DNA of 64,000 nt from Endotrypanum monterogeii (GCA_000333855.2 CM007323.1:301670-365669); one strand, 5' to 3'; positions 1 to 10,798 are shown, numbered from the stretch's first letter. The notes: generated by a model not told the origin, from the letters alone. Made by a program: numbers and translations.

Positions 1-2921
1 TTTGCCTTCTTTCCGCGTCCCTTGATGCGACGCGGGCCGCGCTTGACGTAGCCCGGGACTCGCACCGAGGGGTCGATCGACTTGTAGTTGCGGTTGAACC
101 GCTCCTTGTTGAACTCTTTGATGGCGCGCTTCTTGCGTGCACGCGCTGGTAGTTCGATGGCGTCCTTCTTGCCCCCCTTGCCGCGCGTCTGCCCCGTTAA
201 CAGCTGGCGATCACGCGTCTTGCGGGCACGACCGCTTTCGTCGTCGCTGTCGTCGTTGCCGTGCTCGTCGTCTCCGTCGAAGCGGATGCGGACCTGCTCC
301 GTCGTGCCAGCGGTGCGGCGAGTGACGATATTATCGAGCACCTTGAACGCCTCCGGGTGGTGCTCGAGGAAGGTCAGCAGGTTCACGCCGAGGGTGCCCT
401 CGAAGCGTGAATTAAAGTGCATCCACTTCCCGATGAGGTTGCCAACGTCACCAATGTACATTGGGCGTGGGATACGCGGCATTGCCATCAGCACCTCCTC
501 CACAGCGGCCGTGTGAAGGCGGGCCACCTGCCGCTGTCGCTCACCCGTAATGGGGAACATCTTCCACGGAAGCTCAATGAAGCCGTAGTTGCTGCTTGCC
601 GCCGCCGCCGCTGCACCGCTGGCTCCCATCATTGACTTGACGGCGAAGCACCGCAGCTGTTCTGTCCGAGACCGAACTGTTTCCCGAGATCCTCTGAGGC
701 GACTCGACAACGTCGCCGACGTTGACTCAGCTTTGCCGTTCTCCTTTATTTTTTGAACCCGCTGACCGCGCGACGCGGGAAGGAGCACGCCATCGTCTGC
801 CATTAGCAGACCACAGCAACGAAGGTACGCCTCCAGTGGCCCCGCGTCGTGGGCCAGGGTCTGGTCCCACAGCAGGCGGCGGTCCACCTCATCCACTGGG
901 AGCGAGTAGGGACCGACGGCATCGTACAGCAGATGCATGAGTATGACGTAGAAGGCCCCGTTGGCGCTATCGAGCTTCATCGTTAGGCGCTGCCCAACAC
1001 GGAGAACAGCCGCGCTGCGTGCGCGATCAGCGGCCTCGAGGCTGCCAGGGCCAGGGAGATACCGGTACAGTCCCCACGCCATGGCGAAGGTGTCGAGTAC
1101 TGCTGGGGGCGCGATGGGGTGTAGGTAGCACACGGTCGCCTGCAACTGCAGGTTCGGCAGTTTCGTGAAATAGTTCGCGTAGCGGGCCAACTCCTGCGCC
1201 GAAGGGGCGCTGGCACCATCCACAAGCATCGGCGTGGGGCGCGTCGTGGAGGCGAGTGTTGGCGCGTAAGGTAGCGCCGCGGCAGTGGGCTGCACCGTTG
1301 ATTCCGCCTCGCTCTCCTGGACCTTACGTCGTTTTGCCTTCTTTGCGGTCGCACTCGTTTTTATGTTGTCGCTTCTTGACGCGTCACTCGCTGCGGCGGC
1401 CTCAGCCTCGATGTCTGCCATGCGTGGCAGCAGCCGACACACGGCCGCGATCGCGCGGAGCGCTGCGTCGGCGAGCGTGGCGTTCTTGCGCGCCTCAAAG
1501 CGGGTGGAGTGGTCAGACAAGATACGAGCCACGTACGCGAGGCGGTGGTGCGCGTGGGTGAGGCTGGCGGCACCCCAGTTGCAGCACAGTGTATAATATA
1601 TACAGGACTCGATGTGCCCTGGCTGATGCTGGTAGCAGCGCACCAGCAGCTGCAGAGCACTGGCAATATCTCCGTTGGCGAAGGCTGTGCAGACGTCATT
1701 ATTCAGACGCTGGGCAGCCATCGACGACAGCCCCAGTGGCCTGGCTGACGCAGCGACTCCTTGAGTGCCCTTGTCGCTGGCGGTGCTGTCGCTGCCACCG
1801 CTTGGCGTCGAGGTCCCTGGCGCGGGAAGCGCTACAGGTATCCAGAGCAGCGGCTGTTTGTCCTCGCAGGCCACATCGACAGAGGTGTAGGTGTAGACTA
1901 CTTTTCCATGCGTCTCGTCGTCCATGTCTCCCCTGTCGCCTGTGAGTCCAGCCGGTCCCGTGAAGAACACGGCGCGCGTTTGCACTCCTTGGAGGTCCTC
2001 GGCATCCACAACGTCGGGGAGAGTTATGAGCAACGACTGCGACGGCGGGCCCGTCAGCCACAACGACGAAGCACCGCTCACTGCCGTCGATGAGGTCGTC
2101 TGTGCAAGTGCTGACTGACAGACCACGGCGGAGGTAGTGACGACGATGCACCGCTGGGACGTGAAGTAGCACGAGGGCGACCACGCCGCGGCGTCACTAC
2201 GACTGGCGGTGCTCTTACTGCTGTGGCTAGGAGAGGGGGCGGTGGATGGGGCCGGCTGCTCAGATACAGCGAGCTGCAGCATGCCGGTGAGACCCACACA
2301 CCGCGCAGCCCATGCGAAGGCATGTGCGCTGTACACGTCGCCTGCCACAACCAGCACCTGCATGGCAGACGCAGATGTTTTGCGCTGCACAGATGACGCG
2401 ACGTACTGCGCGGCGGCGAGCAGCGCAGGCCACATGCAGCTCTGGAGCGACTGTTCAGGGTGACCGTTGTCAGCATTTACCGCTTTCGTTACTGCAGGTT
2501 GCACGACGGCACGAGGCACATCCAGCGACAGCTTCGGTGTGATATGCGCCCATTTCTTTTCCCTGCAGGTCGCTCCGTTCGGCAGTGGCGGCCATGGGGG
2601 GAAGGTGCTCCCGCCACCCACGGCGGTCTCCTGATCAGGGCTTGCAATCTCACGCGCCCGCTTGCGGGAATGTGCCTTGCTGCCCGTCTCCGGTGTCTTC
2701 GCGGGGGTGTCAACCGCCAATTTTTTCTTTTCGCGCACCACACCGCGCTTGTGCAGTGTATTGCGGTGCTCCAGCCAATTCTTGGCGAAACACTCTTGTG
2801 AGCAGAAGAAGCCGCGGTCCGTCGCCGCCTCTGCCTGACACAGTGGGCACTGGAAGGCGGTGGAGGTGTGTGCGCTGCACCCCTGGCAGGCAACCTGCAG
2901 CGGTGCTGCTGCATCGGCCAT
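1..2921 (-). CDS. C6H2/MYND-type zinc-finger protein, 3' end beyond window
   Basis: I translated this frame from the ATG at 2921 to base 1 and met no stop, so at least 973 residues are present and the C-terminus lies outside the window. Residues ~11-60 form a zinc finger: CQGC, then QCPLC, then FFCSQECF, NW and two histidines (LEHRNTLH). This closely matches the C6H2 finger at the N-terminus of type 1 methionine aminopeptidases, but no aminopeptidase domain follows. The middle is helical and Ala-rich. Near residues 770-860 there is a compact segment around PRPMYIGDVGNLIGKWMHF, followed by an acidic stretch and a very basic Lys/Arg/Gly tail, which suggests RNA or ribosome binding (inference). 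A polypyrimidine tract and AG acceptor lie at 3044-3103, about 120 nt upstream. The precise function is unknown. Confidence 0.85.
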   Translation of the reverse strand, partial: MADAAAPLQVACQGCSAHTSTAFQCPLCQAEAATDRGFFCSQECFAKNWLEHRNTLHKRGVVREKKKLAVDTPAKTPETGSKAHSRKRAREIASPDQETAVGGGSTFPPWPPLPNGATCREKKWAHITPKLSLDVPRAVVQPAVTKAVNADNGHPEQSLQSCMWPALLAAAQYVASSVQRKTSASAMQVLVVAGDVYSAHAFAWAARCVGLTGMLQLAVSEQPAPSTAPSPSHSSKSTASRSDAAAWSPSCYFTSQRCIVVTTSAVVCQSALAQTTSSTAVSGASSLWLTGPPSQSLLITLPDVVDAEDLQGVQTRAVFFTGPAGLTGDRGDMDDETHGKVVYTYTSVDVACEDKQPLLWIPVALPAPGTSTPSGGSDSTASDKGTQGVAASARPLGLSSMAAQRLNNDVCTAFANGDIASALQLLVRCYQHQPGHIESCIYYTLCCNWGAASLTHAHHRLAYVARILSDHSTRFEARKNATLADAALRAIAAVCRLLPRMADIEAEAAAASDASRSDNIKTSATAKKAKRRKVQESEAESTVQPTAAALPYAPTLASTTRPTPMLVDGASAPSAQELARYANYFTKLPNLQLQATVCYLHPIAPPAVLDTFAMAWGLYRYLPGPGSLEAADRARSAAVLRVGQRLTMKLDSANGAFYVILMHLLYDAVGPYSLPVDEVDRRLLWDQTLAHDAGPLEAYLRCCGLLMADDGVLLPASRGQRVQKIKENGKAESTSATLSSRLRGSRETVRSRTEQLRCFAVKSMMGASGAAAAAASSNYGFIELPWKMFPITGERQRQVARLHTAAVEEVLMAMPRIPRPMYIGDVGNLIGKWMHFNSRFEGTLGVNLLTFLEHHPEAFKVLDNIVTRRTAGTTEQVRIRFDGDDEHGNDDSDDESGRARKTRDRQLLTGQTRGKGGKKDAIELPARARKKRAIKEFNKERFNRNYKSIDPSVRVPGYVKRGPRRIKGRGKKA

Positions 2922-3043
2922 CTTGGGCGATAAGAGGATGCGCGGTAGTCGGTTGGATTCCCGGGAGAATGAGGTCTGCGTGTGTGTGTTTAGGTTTGTA
3001 AAAGCGTCCGGCAGCAGCTGCAGACGATCACTGCAAGCTAGGA

Positions 3044-3103
3044 CTTGAGAAGGGGGAAAAACAAAAAAAAAACAGAGAGGAACGTCGAGGGAGAAGCTGA
3101 AGA
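3044..3103 (-). promoter_or_regulatory. predicted polypyrimidine tract and spliced-leader acceptor for the zinc-finger gene
   Basis: On the minus strand this is a C/T-rich run (plus strand: an A/G run at 3049-3103). The first AG below it reads as plus-strand ct at 3044-3045, giving a ~120 nt 5' UTR before the ATG at 2921. The rest of the 2922-3518 spacer holds AGC/TAG-type triplet repeats and C/G runs and no gene. Confidence 0.5.
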
Positions 3104-3518
3104 GAGTAGTAGCAGTAGCAGCAGCACCAGCATTGTGGGTGTGAGTGTCACATTCAAAAGGGGAGGGGAGCATGGCGGACATGACGATGCCTGTGAGGAT
3201 GCAGTCAGCTTTATATTCTCACGCCGCACTCATGATAAGAATGTAGATGGGTATGTTGGGAAACAGCGGCGAGTAGGACAGGTAACGACATGCTGCTATC
3301 TACTCCGCCCCCCCCCCCTCACTGTGCCTCTGCAAGGAGATGAGCCTAGATAGACGTCCACACACGGGGAAGGGGGGGGGAGGGGATGCAGGAGAGGGGG
3401 GAAGGGATGAAGGAGAGGGAAGGGGTAGACGGTCTCTATCGAAGCTGTGATTCGCGATCACCGGCACTACTGCATTCTACCGCCGTGGAGGTGGACGCGC
3501 TACGCCACGACGAGGCTG

Positions 3519-6500
3519 TTAAGGCTGGCTGTAGAGGCGTCGTTGTGCAGTTCGATAACGTCCGCCACCGTTCGTCAATGCCGACGCCCGTGTCAGGAAG
3601 CTGCTGCAATCGTCATCGAAGTACCGCTCGTCTGCGTCCGCCAACGCGTCCGCCAGCACCTCTTCCCCCTTTCCCACCACCCCCAGGGGAGGTCCAGCAG
3701 AGCCGTTGCCAAGGGCACCGCGTGCACGGGTCTGGAACGACAGGGGCGGTGCTTGCAGGGCATGCTGACGCTCATGCAAGATGTCACGTCCACACACGGC
3801 CGCGCCTCCTGTATGGCTTCTCTTTTTGTAAAATGTATCCATATATCTGTACGGCGTGCTGCGCTGGCGCGGGGCACAGTCCCCGTCGGCTGCTACAGCC
3901 TTCCGCCGTCTCAGCGGGACTGCGGCCGAGCAGAGGCGGGTATGCAGTGGCACATGCAGTAGCTCCGTCGCGGATGCTGGCAAGCGGATCACGTCATCCC
4001 TGCGGGTTGACTGAGAAAATGCTTCGGCTAGTGTTTCCGGCGCTGGACCCGTGCGTGGGGGAGACGTTGTGGCCAGAATGTGTGCACCGCTGCGTGTGTC
4101 ACGCGGCGTCGACATCCACACACCGGGACCGCGCTCCAGTGGAAGTCGCGTGATCAGCAGCGGCGCCGTGCCGGCGCTGGCGTAATCTGCGGCGTGGTGC
4201 TCTGCATATCCCCGGCGACGTCGGGAACAGCTGCACTGGTCCGCATTCACGTGACGGGCGCCATCGAAGTTGGCGGGCGAGGCCTTGGCTGATGCATACA
4301 AGGCACGCTCACGGGCGCCATCGTCGTCGCTGCCCCCATTTTTGAGACAGCGAAGAATCTGCTGCTGCTGGATGTAGTGGATCCACGCCGCTGTCGGGGA
4401 CGCATACGCGTTTGTAGGCCGTGCACGGTTCGGGGTCTGATGGGAGTGTGTGCTGGAGTTCACGGAGGACCCACCAGTGACCTCCGTCGCCCATGTCGGC
4501 TGTGTCAAGCGCCTCTCCGTGATCACTTCGACGACGAGCGGTCGACGAGAGTGCCGAGAGCCCGTGGCAGATGCGGGAGAATATGGCAGCATTGCTGCCG
4601 AAGGCACGTGTGGGGGTGCTACAGACGAGGGTGTCCGACAGTATCGTGCGAGGAACGCCTCGTCCGCATCCGTGTGCAGGGCTGTCTCATATGGAGGCGC
4701 AGGTGTAGCAATATCGTTACAACTGTGCGAGTCATGCGTTGCCCCCGTGCTTCCCGCGCTCTCCTCGCTATCAATATCAGTGAGAGGGGAGACTACCCAC
4801 GAGACTTCATCGTCGGAGTGGGTAATGGAATCCACCCGACGCGCGGGCCCACTGTGTCGCGTATGCTGCGGGTCGTAGGCGTACACGTCATCATCTACAT
4901 AGGGGCGTGGGGAGATCGCCGGGGCGGCTTCCGCTGGGTATCGCTGCGACGGTGTCCCAGGTTCCCGCTGCGGCGCGTACTTGCGCATTAGTGCAGCATA
5001 GGTGCGGTGGGGTGAGCTGCTGAGCGAGCAGGGAATCGTGTGAGACGTGATGAGGGGTCGTTCAGGGGTAGCGGGCGAGCTTCGCGACTCCGCCGTCCTA
5101 TGTGGTCGATGCAGTGCTTTGACAACACCGACAGCGCTCTCCGCCTGATGTTGTCCCTTGTGTGGAGGAGGGGGAGGCAGCGGCAGCTCGCAGCGACTCT
5201 GGGCCACGACACCACCGAGATTCTCCAGCGACGCCCCATGTGTACCATCGGAGTTTGGTGCCGCGGCTGACACGGCGCTCTCTTTCTGAATCAGCACCTC
5301 GTCCCGGCGCGAGGCCCGATGCTCCTTCTTGGCTGCTGCTTTGGTGCACTGCAAGGCGTGCAGCAATGCGCTCACCTCAGCCGCGTTGACGTGCTCACGC
5401 CCTCTCGAGAGTTGTTCCTCTTCAGTCGGCAGCACCGTCGTGGACGATCTTCGACTGTCGTACGTCGTGCTGCTGCTCACGTGCATATCAAGCGTCTTCT
5501 GATTCTTCTGTGTGGCGCTCCCACCGCCGGAGGTCAGCCCACTGCTCGATGTTTTGGTGATGGCGCTCGTATTTCCGGTGACGGTGGTCGTCAGCGTCGT
5601 CAGGTTAGTTCCGTGAGGCGAGGGCGAGGAGGTCGACATGAGCTCCTGCCACTCAGATGCCCCTTCATGGGCCATCGTCGCTTTCCGGCGCGTGGAGCGG
5701 GAGGAGGCGGAGTTGGACGTTGGGTTCCACTCAAAAAAATTTTGTGTGTCGCCCAACGCCAGCGCTGATTCCTTCGCTGTCGCTCCCCCGATGGCTGATG
5801 GCGTCACCAGTTTTACCGGTAGTAGTTCTACAGCCCCGGAGGCCCCCCCGTCGTCGCAGCTCTCAGGGTCGCGCATCCACTCTCCCACGAGCTCCCACGA
5901 GGCGTCGTCGTCGTCGTCGTCGTCTTCCCCAGGAGAAGGGTCAGCGTCCAAAGCTGCCGTGGCCCCTGTGCCCACACAGTCTGCCGCTTCCCTGCCTCGG
6001 TTGATGCCCTCCACTTCGTGAACCTGACGCGGTGTCCGTGCCACGTCCCTCGTCGACGCGCACTCTTTAGTGTGCGACGGCTGTCGTAGCGTATTTCTCT
6101 GCCCTTGGTGCTGCGCTAGACGTCGGTGCACGACGTCCCGCACCACGGTGCCGCTCGCCGATCCCAGCAGTGCCGTCATCCCACGAATCGCCTCCACTCG
6201 CAGCTCCTCGCGTGCCAACGTTTCGTCGAAGACAAGGTCCTCACGTGCGGAGCGCAACGCCACATCCATTGAGGTTTGCAGCAAGGCGCGCTGGCGCAGT
6301 CGAGCTGCCAGGCCACGCCAATGCACTTCTCGCAGGCGCATGCGTGCCCGCTGCTCGGTCTTCTCGATATACTCGAGCCGATTGTTTTCCTCCTCCATGC
6401 GACATAGCGCTAGCTCACGGCCAATCCTCAGCAGCTCCCGTATTTGTTTCTCAGGTGGGGCACCGAGCAGCTGCGCCCGTTGATAATCAAGTTTTTTCAC

Positions 6501-9500
6501 CGCTTCAAGTCGCTGACGCGCCAGCGTTTCTTGTACGAGGATGGTGGAGAGGTTCAGGGCATCTGCGCCGCACTGGCCTAGCCGCTGGAGCATCGTGCGC
6601 TCACTGACCTCGGCAGTCTCCACGACCTCACGTTCCAGCAGCTCATCCGTGAAAAGAGCTGCGCTAACGATGTTGAGTGACACGCTGCCGGGGAGTCGAG
6701 GGGGGTGTAGTCGGCCCTTCACTTCTTCATAATCCACCGACGGTGGTGTTCTGAGTGTCGCAAGCTTTGCGGCAGCCAGTGACCGTGAGAGATGAGCGCT
6801 CGCGGCCGGGGAAAGGGGTGACGGTGGCAAGGGGGGCACCCAGGCTTGTCGGCGCGCACCAGCCATCTCCCCACTTCCTCCCCACCCACTTGCTGCCACC
6901 GCTGCTGTCTTGGCTTCCGAGACGCCGTGCGGCAGCAGCGATGCCAAGCTCAAGTCCACGACATCTTCCCGCAACACTGCCTCTCTCTCTCGAAGCATGT
7001 CGGACATGACCCTCGCGCGCCCCTCGCGTTCGAGCTCGACCAACTCCCTGAGGGGCGCGTTCGCCATGATGCGACGGTGCTCCAAGACGAAGGTGTCAAC
7101 TGCTTCCGCTGCCGTCGACGTTGGCGGGGGTGCGACACAAGACAACGCGGCACCCTTCCTTACAGGGCGATCGTCACTGCCGTCTCCACAAGCTAGATGG
7201 CGCGGCTGCCACGGCATACAGCTTCCTCTTGCCTGCACCATTCCATTGCCCTTCGCCTCCACATGGGTGAACAAGTCACCCATAACTGCGTGATTTCTCT
7301 CATTGACATTTGCTGGCGAAGAAATCGGTGTTCTGTCACGGGGCGAAAGATGTGGAGGCAGTCGCCACACGTTTGCGGTGTGTGGAGTCGATGGCGGCGG
7401 TGTTCCGGCCAAGGGCACGCATCGGTGCGGCCACGTGGCCCCGCGAGAGGTGTCGATATTTTTGACGTGGTCGTCCCGCGGGGGCTTTGCATTGGTCGCA
7501 ATGTCGTCGATGCGTGGCACCACCGAGGGGATATCCTCTCTCGCGTGGCAGCTGTTTATAACCACTGCAGGGATCACTGTGCCTTGGGTGAAGGCTGGTG
7601 TAAGGATGTGATGAGATGTCACGCAACCACCGACCAGACTGTTCTCTGTCATCCTCAGATCTGCTGCATACAGGTTCGATGATCTGTGATACGGCGGTTG
7701 GGGCGATGGCACGGGTTTCCCATCCTGTGCAACTTTCTCAATATTTTGTTCAGGGCGAGTTGCCGTATCAGCCACCCAGTCTAGCTGTGCGCTATCCAAA
7801 CTGTTTCTCGAAGGGCTCGCAACATCGACCTTCCACTCGATCCCACAGTCGCCTTCAACGTCGCCGTTGTCGCCGCACTTGTGTGCGCGCCCCACGACTA
7901 CGCCACCGCCACCGCCACCGCCACCGACACTTCTGGTGGCGACATCCCCCAGCACGTTTGCGCCCTCTTTCCAGGAATCCACATCGTCGTCAACTGAGCT
8001 GCCCCCGGGAGCTGAGGAGGACTCAGGAGAGGCTGGGGCCAAAGTCGCCTGCCTCCTTCCACCTTCGACCAGCTCTACCCTGTCCCCATCGGTCGAGTCC
8101 GGGGTGGCGGTGCGCTCGGCTTCCATGTCTTCCGTGCAGCGGTTGGGACTCGTGGGAGGCGAGGGTGGGCTGGGCGGTGATGCTGCACGTGTGGCCCCTG
8201 TCCCGAGCTCCAGGAATGCGATCGACTTTGTGGAAGACTGTTCAGCCCCACCGCCGCCACTGTCGTCGTGGTCCATGATGCTCTGCTCGGCCACCATCAC
8301 TGTTGCCGCCTCGGCTGCCGGAGACTCAAGCGGTGGGGAGGAGGTGACATGCGATCGGCTGCCAGGCGTCAGCCGAATCGCAGGGAGATCATCGCCGCTG
8401 TTGGCCCATGACAGGGTAGCCTTCAGCGTCTCAAGATCCGCGGAAGTCGGCAAAGACAGTGGTTCCTGCTGCACTGCCTCGGCCGTGGTGGGTGACATGT
8501 CGGGATCGTCTAGAAAAAACGCGGCTGCCTCGCTATCCGGCAGACTACACAAGTCGCCAGACTCGACATCGGAGGCGCTGCAAATGAGTTCCTCGCGTCT
8601 CGTACGAGGAGACGAATCTGATGCTGCTGCGAGACCACCCACCGCGCTGCGCATTGCCTTCGGTGCATCGTCGTACGTTGATCGTATAAACACGGGACGC
8701 GGACTTCCTATCGGGCTGGCTTGCGCGCGTACAAGGATGTCAGAAGAAGTCCCTGACAACTCCCGCGAGGCAGGCGCAGCTGGCAGAAGGGTTGCTGCTG
8801 CTGCTGCGACGGCTTCGAGCAAGAGATGTGTGTTTTTCCCTTCTAGAATGGGTGGCGTGAGTGTGTTGTCCGAGCCCGTCGACGGTGTTGACATATCCCC
8901 CCCTTCGACCGCTGATGCAAGCCCGCGGCTTTCCCTGTGTGTCAAGACAACTGAGGAAACATTTTCCCGTGCCAGGTGGTCCCCAGCAGGACCCGTCTCA
9001 GCGATGGCGCTGTGGTATGTCATGTCATCCGTGTTGTGCCACTCACTTGTTAGAGGCTGCGGTGCCTGCGCTGACCATCTTCCTGTTCCGCCTGCGCTGA
9101 CCCCTGCGTCGCCGACCTCGACCAGCTCTGTTGGCGACGCGTAAGGGCTGCCGCTGCCGGGTGACTGCCTGGCAACGCCGCTCGTCGTCATGTCCGCCAA
9201 AGAGGAGGAGGTGGGTGTCGACGGGGTGCCCTCATCAAATGTGAGATGGCGCACCTCCATCGGTGTTTCGAATGACTGCGGCTCGACGTCGCTAGCATTG
9301 AAGATCTGGTGCTGCTGGAGAAGTTGGCTGGGGCAGCGCTCATCCCTTTCGATCGTCCTCGCTGTGTCGGTCGGCGCGGAGGAGTCTGGCACTGATGGGA
9401 CAGGGGTGCACGCTCCATGTGTCAGTGCCACCGACAGCGGCTCAGATCGCAATGATACTCTACAGCTTTCCAAGGCGTAGGATGATACCGACGACGACCC

Positions 9501-9887
9501 TCCCCCTTCAGCGCACCTCGCCGATGGTAGGGTACCAAAGGCGAAGAGGCTGTTGTTGTTGCTGGTGCTGGCGCGAGGAGCCGCGAGATGGCACGCTGCG
9601 CTGCTTGCTGAAGGGAGTTGCGGTGCTGCTACGTGCGCTTCTTTGGGGTGAGGGTGTACTGTACCTCGCATGGGCGAACACTTATCGCCGGTGTGAGTGC
9701 TGCTGCTACTGCTGCTGCTGCTTCGATTTATAGGTGGCTTGACGTCAAGTCGCGGATGGTGGAGACAGTGGCGCACCTCCGCGTTGCACAGGGGTCGTTC
9801 CTCCGGTGCGGTGAGCTGTGCTGTACCTAGTGCGATCACTTCCCGCTCCTGCCGAGGCGATCTATCAGTCAAGCGGCGATCCTCCAT
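3519..9887 (-). CDS. giant low-complexity protein with a central coiled-coil, unknown function
   Basis: The frame encodes 2122 residues. I chose the ATG at 9887; one codon further upstream is only a TTG. No enzyme family is recognisable. Most of the chain is rich in Ser, Thr, Ala, Pro and Gly and is probably disordered. It has a poly-Ser run near residue 57, a poly-Gly run near 660 and an acidic Asp run near 1310. Two charged helical blocks stand out: residues ~943-985 (REL-VELEREGRAR type) and ~1096-1240, dense in Glu, Arg, Leu and Gln, which look like coiled coil. This architecture is common in trypanosomatid cytoskeletal or flagellar proteins, but that role is inference. Long open frames on the opposite strand here, such as 7867-9144, are shadows caused by codon bias. 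Confidence 0.85.
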   Translation of the reverse strand: MEDRRLTDRSPRQEREVIALGTAQLTAPEERPLCNAEVRHCLHHPRLDVKPPINRSSSSSSSSTHTGDKCSPMRGTVHPHPKEAHVAAPQLPSASSAACHLAAPRASTSNNNSLFAFGTLPSARCAEGGGSSSVSSYALESCRVSLRSEPLSVALTHGACTPVPSVPDSSAPTDTARTIERDERCPSQLLQQHQIFNASDVEPQSFETPMEVRHLTFDEGTPSTPTSSSLADMTTSGVARQSPGSGSPYASPTELVEVGDAGVSAGGTGRWSAQAPQPLTSEWHNTDDMTYHSAIAETGPAGDHLARENVSSVVLTHRESRGLASAVEGGDMSTPSTGSDNTLTPPILEGKNTHLLLEAVAAAAATLLPAAPASRELSGTSSDILVRAQASPIGSPRPVFIRSTYDDAPKAMRSAVGGLAAASDSSPRTRREELICSASDVESGDLCSLPDSEAAAFFLDDPDMSPTTAEAVQQEPLSLPTSADLETLKATLSWANSGDDLPAIRLTPGSRSHVTSSPPLESPAAEAATVMVAEQSIMDHDDSGGGGAEQSSTKSIAFLELGTGATRAASPPSPPSPPTSPNRCTEDMEAERTATPDSTDGDRVELVEGGRRQATLAPASPESSSAPGGSSVDDDVDSWKEGANVLGDVATRSVGGGGGGGGVVVGRAHKCGDNGDVEGDCGIEWKVDVASPSRNSLDSAQLDWVADTATRPEQNIEKVAQDGKPVPSPQPPYHRSSNLYAADLRMTENSLVGGCVTSHHILTPAFTQGTVIPAVVINSCHAREDIPSVVPRIDDIATNAKPPRDDHVKNIDTSRGATWPHRCVPLAGTPPPSTPHTANVWRLPPHLSPRDRTPISSPANVNERNHAVMGDLFTHVEAKGNGMVQARGSCMPWQPRHLACGDGSDDRPVRKGAALSCVAPPPTSTAAEAVDTFVLEHRRIMANAPLRELVELEREGRARVMSDMLREREAVLREDVVDLSLASLLPHGVSEAKTAAVAASGWGGSGEMAGARRQAWVPPLPPSPLSPAASAHLSRSLAAAKLATLRTPPSVDYEEVKGRLHPPRLPGSVSLNIVSAALFTDELLEREVVETAEVSERTMLQRLGQCGADALNLSTILVQETLARQRLEAVKKLDYQRAQLLGAPPEKQIRELLRIGRELALCRMEEENNRLEYIEKTEQRARMRLREVHWRGLAARLRQRALLQTSMDVALRSAREDLVFDETLAREELRVEAIRGMTALLGSASGTVVRDVVHRRLAQHQGQRNTLRQPSHTKECASTRDVARTPRQVHEVEGINRGREAADCVGTGATAALDADPSPGEDDDDDDDASWELVGEWMRDPESCDDGGASGAVELLPVKLVTPSAIGGATAKESALALGDTQNFFEWNPTSNSASSRSTRRKATMAHEGASEWQELMSTSSPSPHGTNLTTLTTTVTGNTSAITKTSSSGLTSGGGSATQKNQKTLDMHVSSSTTYDSRRSSTTVLPTEEEQLSRGREHVNAAEVSALLHALQCTKAAAKKEHRASRRDEVLIQKESAVSAAAPNSDGTHGASLENLGGVVAQSRCELPLPPPPPHKGQHQAESAVGVVKALHRPHRTAESRSSPATPERPLITSHTIPCSLSSSPHRTYAALMRKYAPQREPGTPSQRYPAEAAPAISPRPYVDDDVYAYDPQHTRHSGPARRVDSITHSDDEVSWVVSPLTDIDSEESAGSTGATHDSHSCNDIATPAPPYETALHTDADEAFLARYCRTPSSVAPPHVPSAAMLPYSPASATGSRHSRRPLVVEVITERRLTQPTWATEVTGGSSVNSSTHSHQTPNRARPTNAYASPTAAWIHYIQQQQILRCLKNGGSDDDGARERALYASAKASPANFDGARHVNADQCSCSRRRRGYAEHHAADYASAGTAPLLITRLPLERGPGVWMSTPRDTRSGAHILATTSPPRTGPAPETLAEAFSQSTRRDDVIRLPASATELLHVPLHTRLCSAAVPLRRRKAVAADGDCAPRQRSTPYRYMDTFYKKRSHTGGAAVCGRDILHERQHALQAPPLSFQTRARGALGNGSAGPPLGVVGKGEEVLADALADADERYFDDDCSSFLTRASALTNGGGRYRTAQRRLYSQP

Positions 9888-10159
9888 CAACGCTGGTCTG
9901 TTGGAAAGACGCTCTTTGGACGATGCAGTCGGGGAGGCGATGAGGGTGGGAAGAAAACAAGTGCAACGGCTTATGTGATCACTCGCCGCTTCACCTTTGG
10001 ATGCGAAGGGGAGATGTGGGTGAGTCGGTGTCTTGCGCCGTTAAAAAGAGCTGCAAACATACACACACGCACAAACACACACACACAAAAAAAGCTTTTG
10101 TTGCTATCCGCATAGGGGCCGAGACAGGGGCGGCTGTGGGGATTGAGGTCGCGCACGTG

Positions 10160-10190
<31 letters not shown>

Positions 10191-10407
10191 TTACGATTTC
10201 TTCAGCGCTATCCTCACCAACCGGATATGCATACAATTTCGTACGGGTGCGGTTTCCGTTGATTCCAGTGATCAGCAGCGACACACTCTCCCTCCCTCCT
10301 TTTTTTTTCCCTCCCCACACAGGTAGACAGAGAAATGCGCGGTGCGAGGACTCAGCAAACGCGCATACACGACGACAACTGGCACACTCAGCTTCCCGTG
10401 AAATATG

Positions 10408-10412
<5 letters not shown>

Positions 10413-10440
<28 letters not shown>
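10413..10440. repeat. (TA)n microsatellite left of the assembly gap
   Basis: Uninterrupted TA dinucleotides, continuing into a short AT palindrome (tatagtactatactata). A second long TA run at 10836-10871 lies on the other side of the gap. Confidence 0.95.
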
Positions 10441-10445
<5 letters not shown>

Positions 10446-10525
10446 TAGTACTATACTATAACTAGTACGACGTGGAGGTAGGTTACGTTACGTACGTCGG
10501 TCGTACGTAACCGGTCACGTCCGGC

Positions 10526-10798
10526 NNNNNNNNNNNNNNNNNNNNNNNNNNNNNNNNNNNNNNNNNNNNNNNNNNNNNNNNNNNNNNNNNNNNNNNNNNN
10601 NNNNNNNNNNNNNNNNNNNNNNNNNNNNNNNNNNNNNNNNNNNNNNNNNNNNNNNNNNNNNNNNNNNNNNNNNNNNNNNNNNNNNNNNNNNNNNNNNNNN
10701 NNNNNNNNNNNNNNNNNNNNNNNNNNNNNNNNNNNNNNNNNNNNNNNNNNNNNNNNNNNNNNNNNNNNNNNNNNNNNNNNNNNNNNNNNNNNNNNNNN
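10526..10798. other. assembly gap of 273 N
   Basis: Bases 10526-10798 are all N. The gap is bounded on both sides by unusual TACG-rich sequence and then by (TA)n runs, so a repeat or hairpin probably blocked assembly. The true length is not known from the sequence. Confidence 1.

Noticed and set aside
7867..9144. 425-codon open frame on the plus strand
   Set aside because: It lies antisense to the 2122-residue gene. GC-rich codon bias leaves the opposite strand open; composition is Ser/Arg/Pro shadow type and no plus-strand gene exists nearby.
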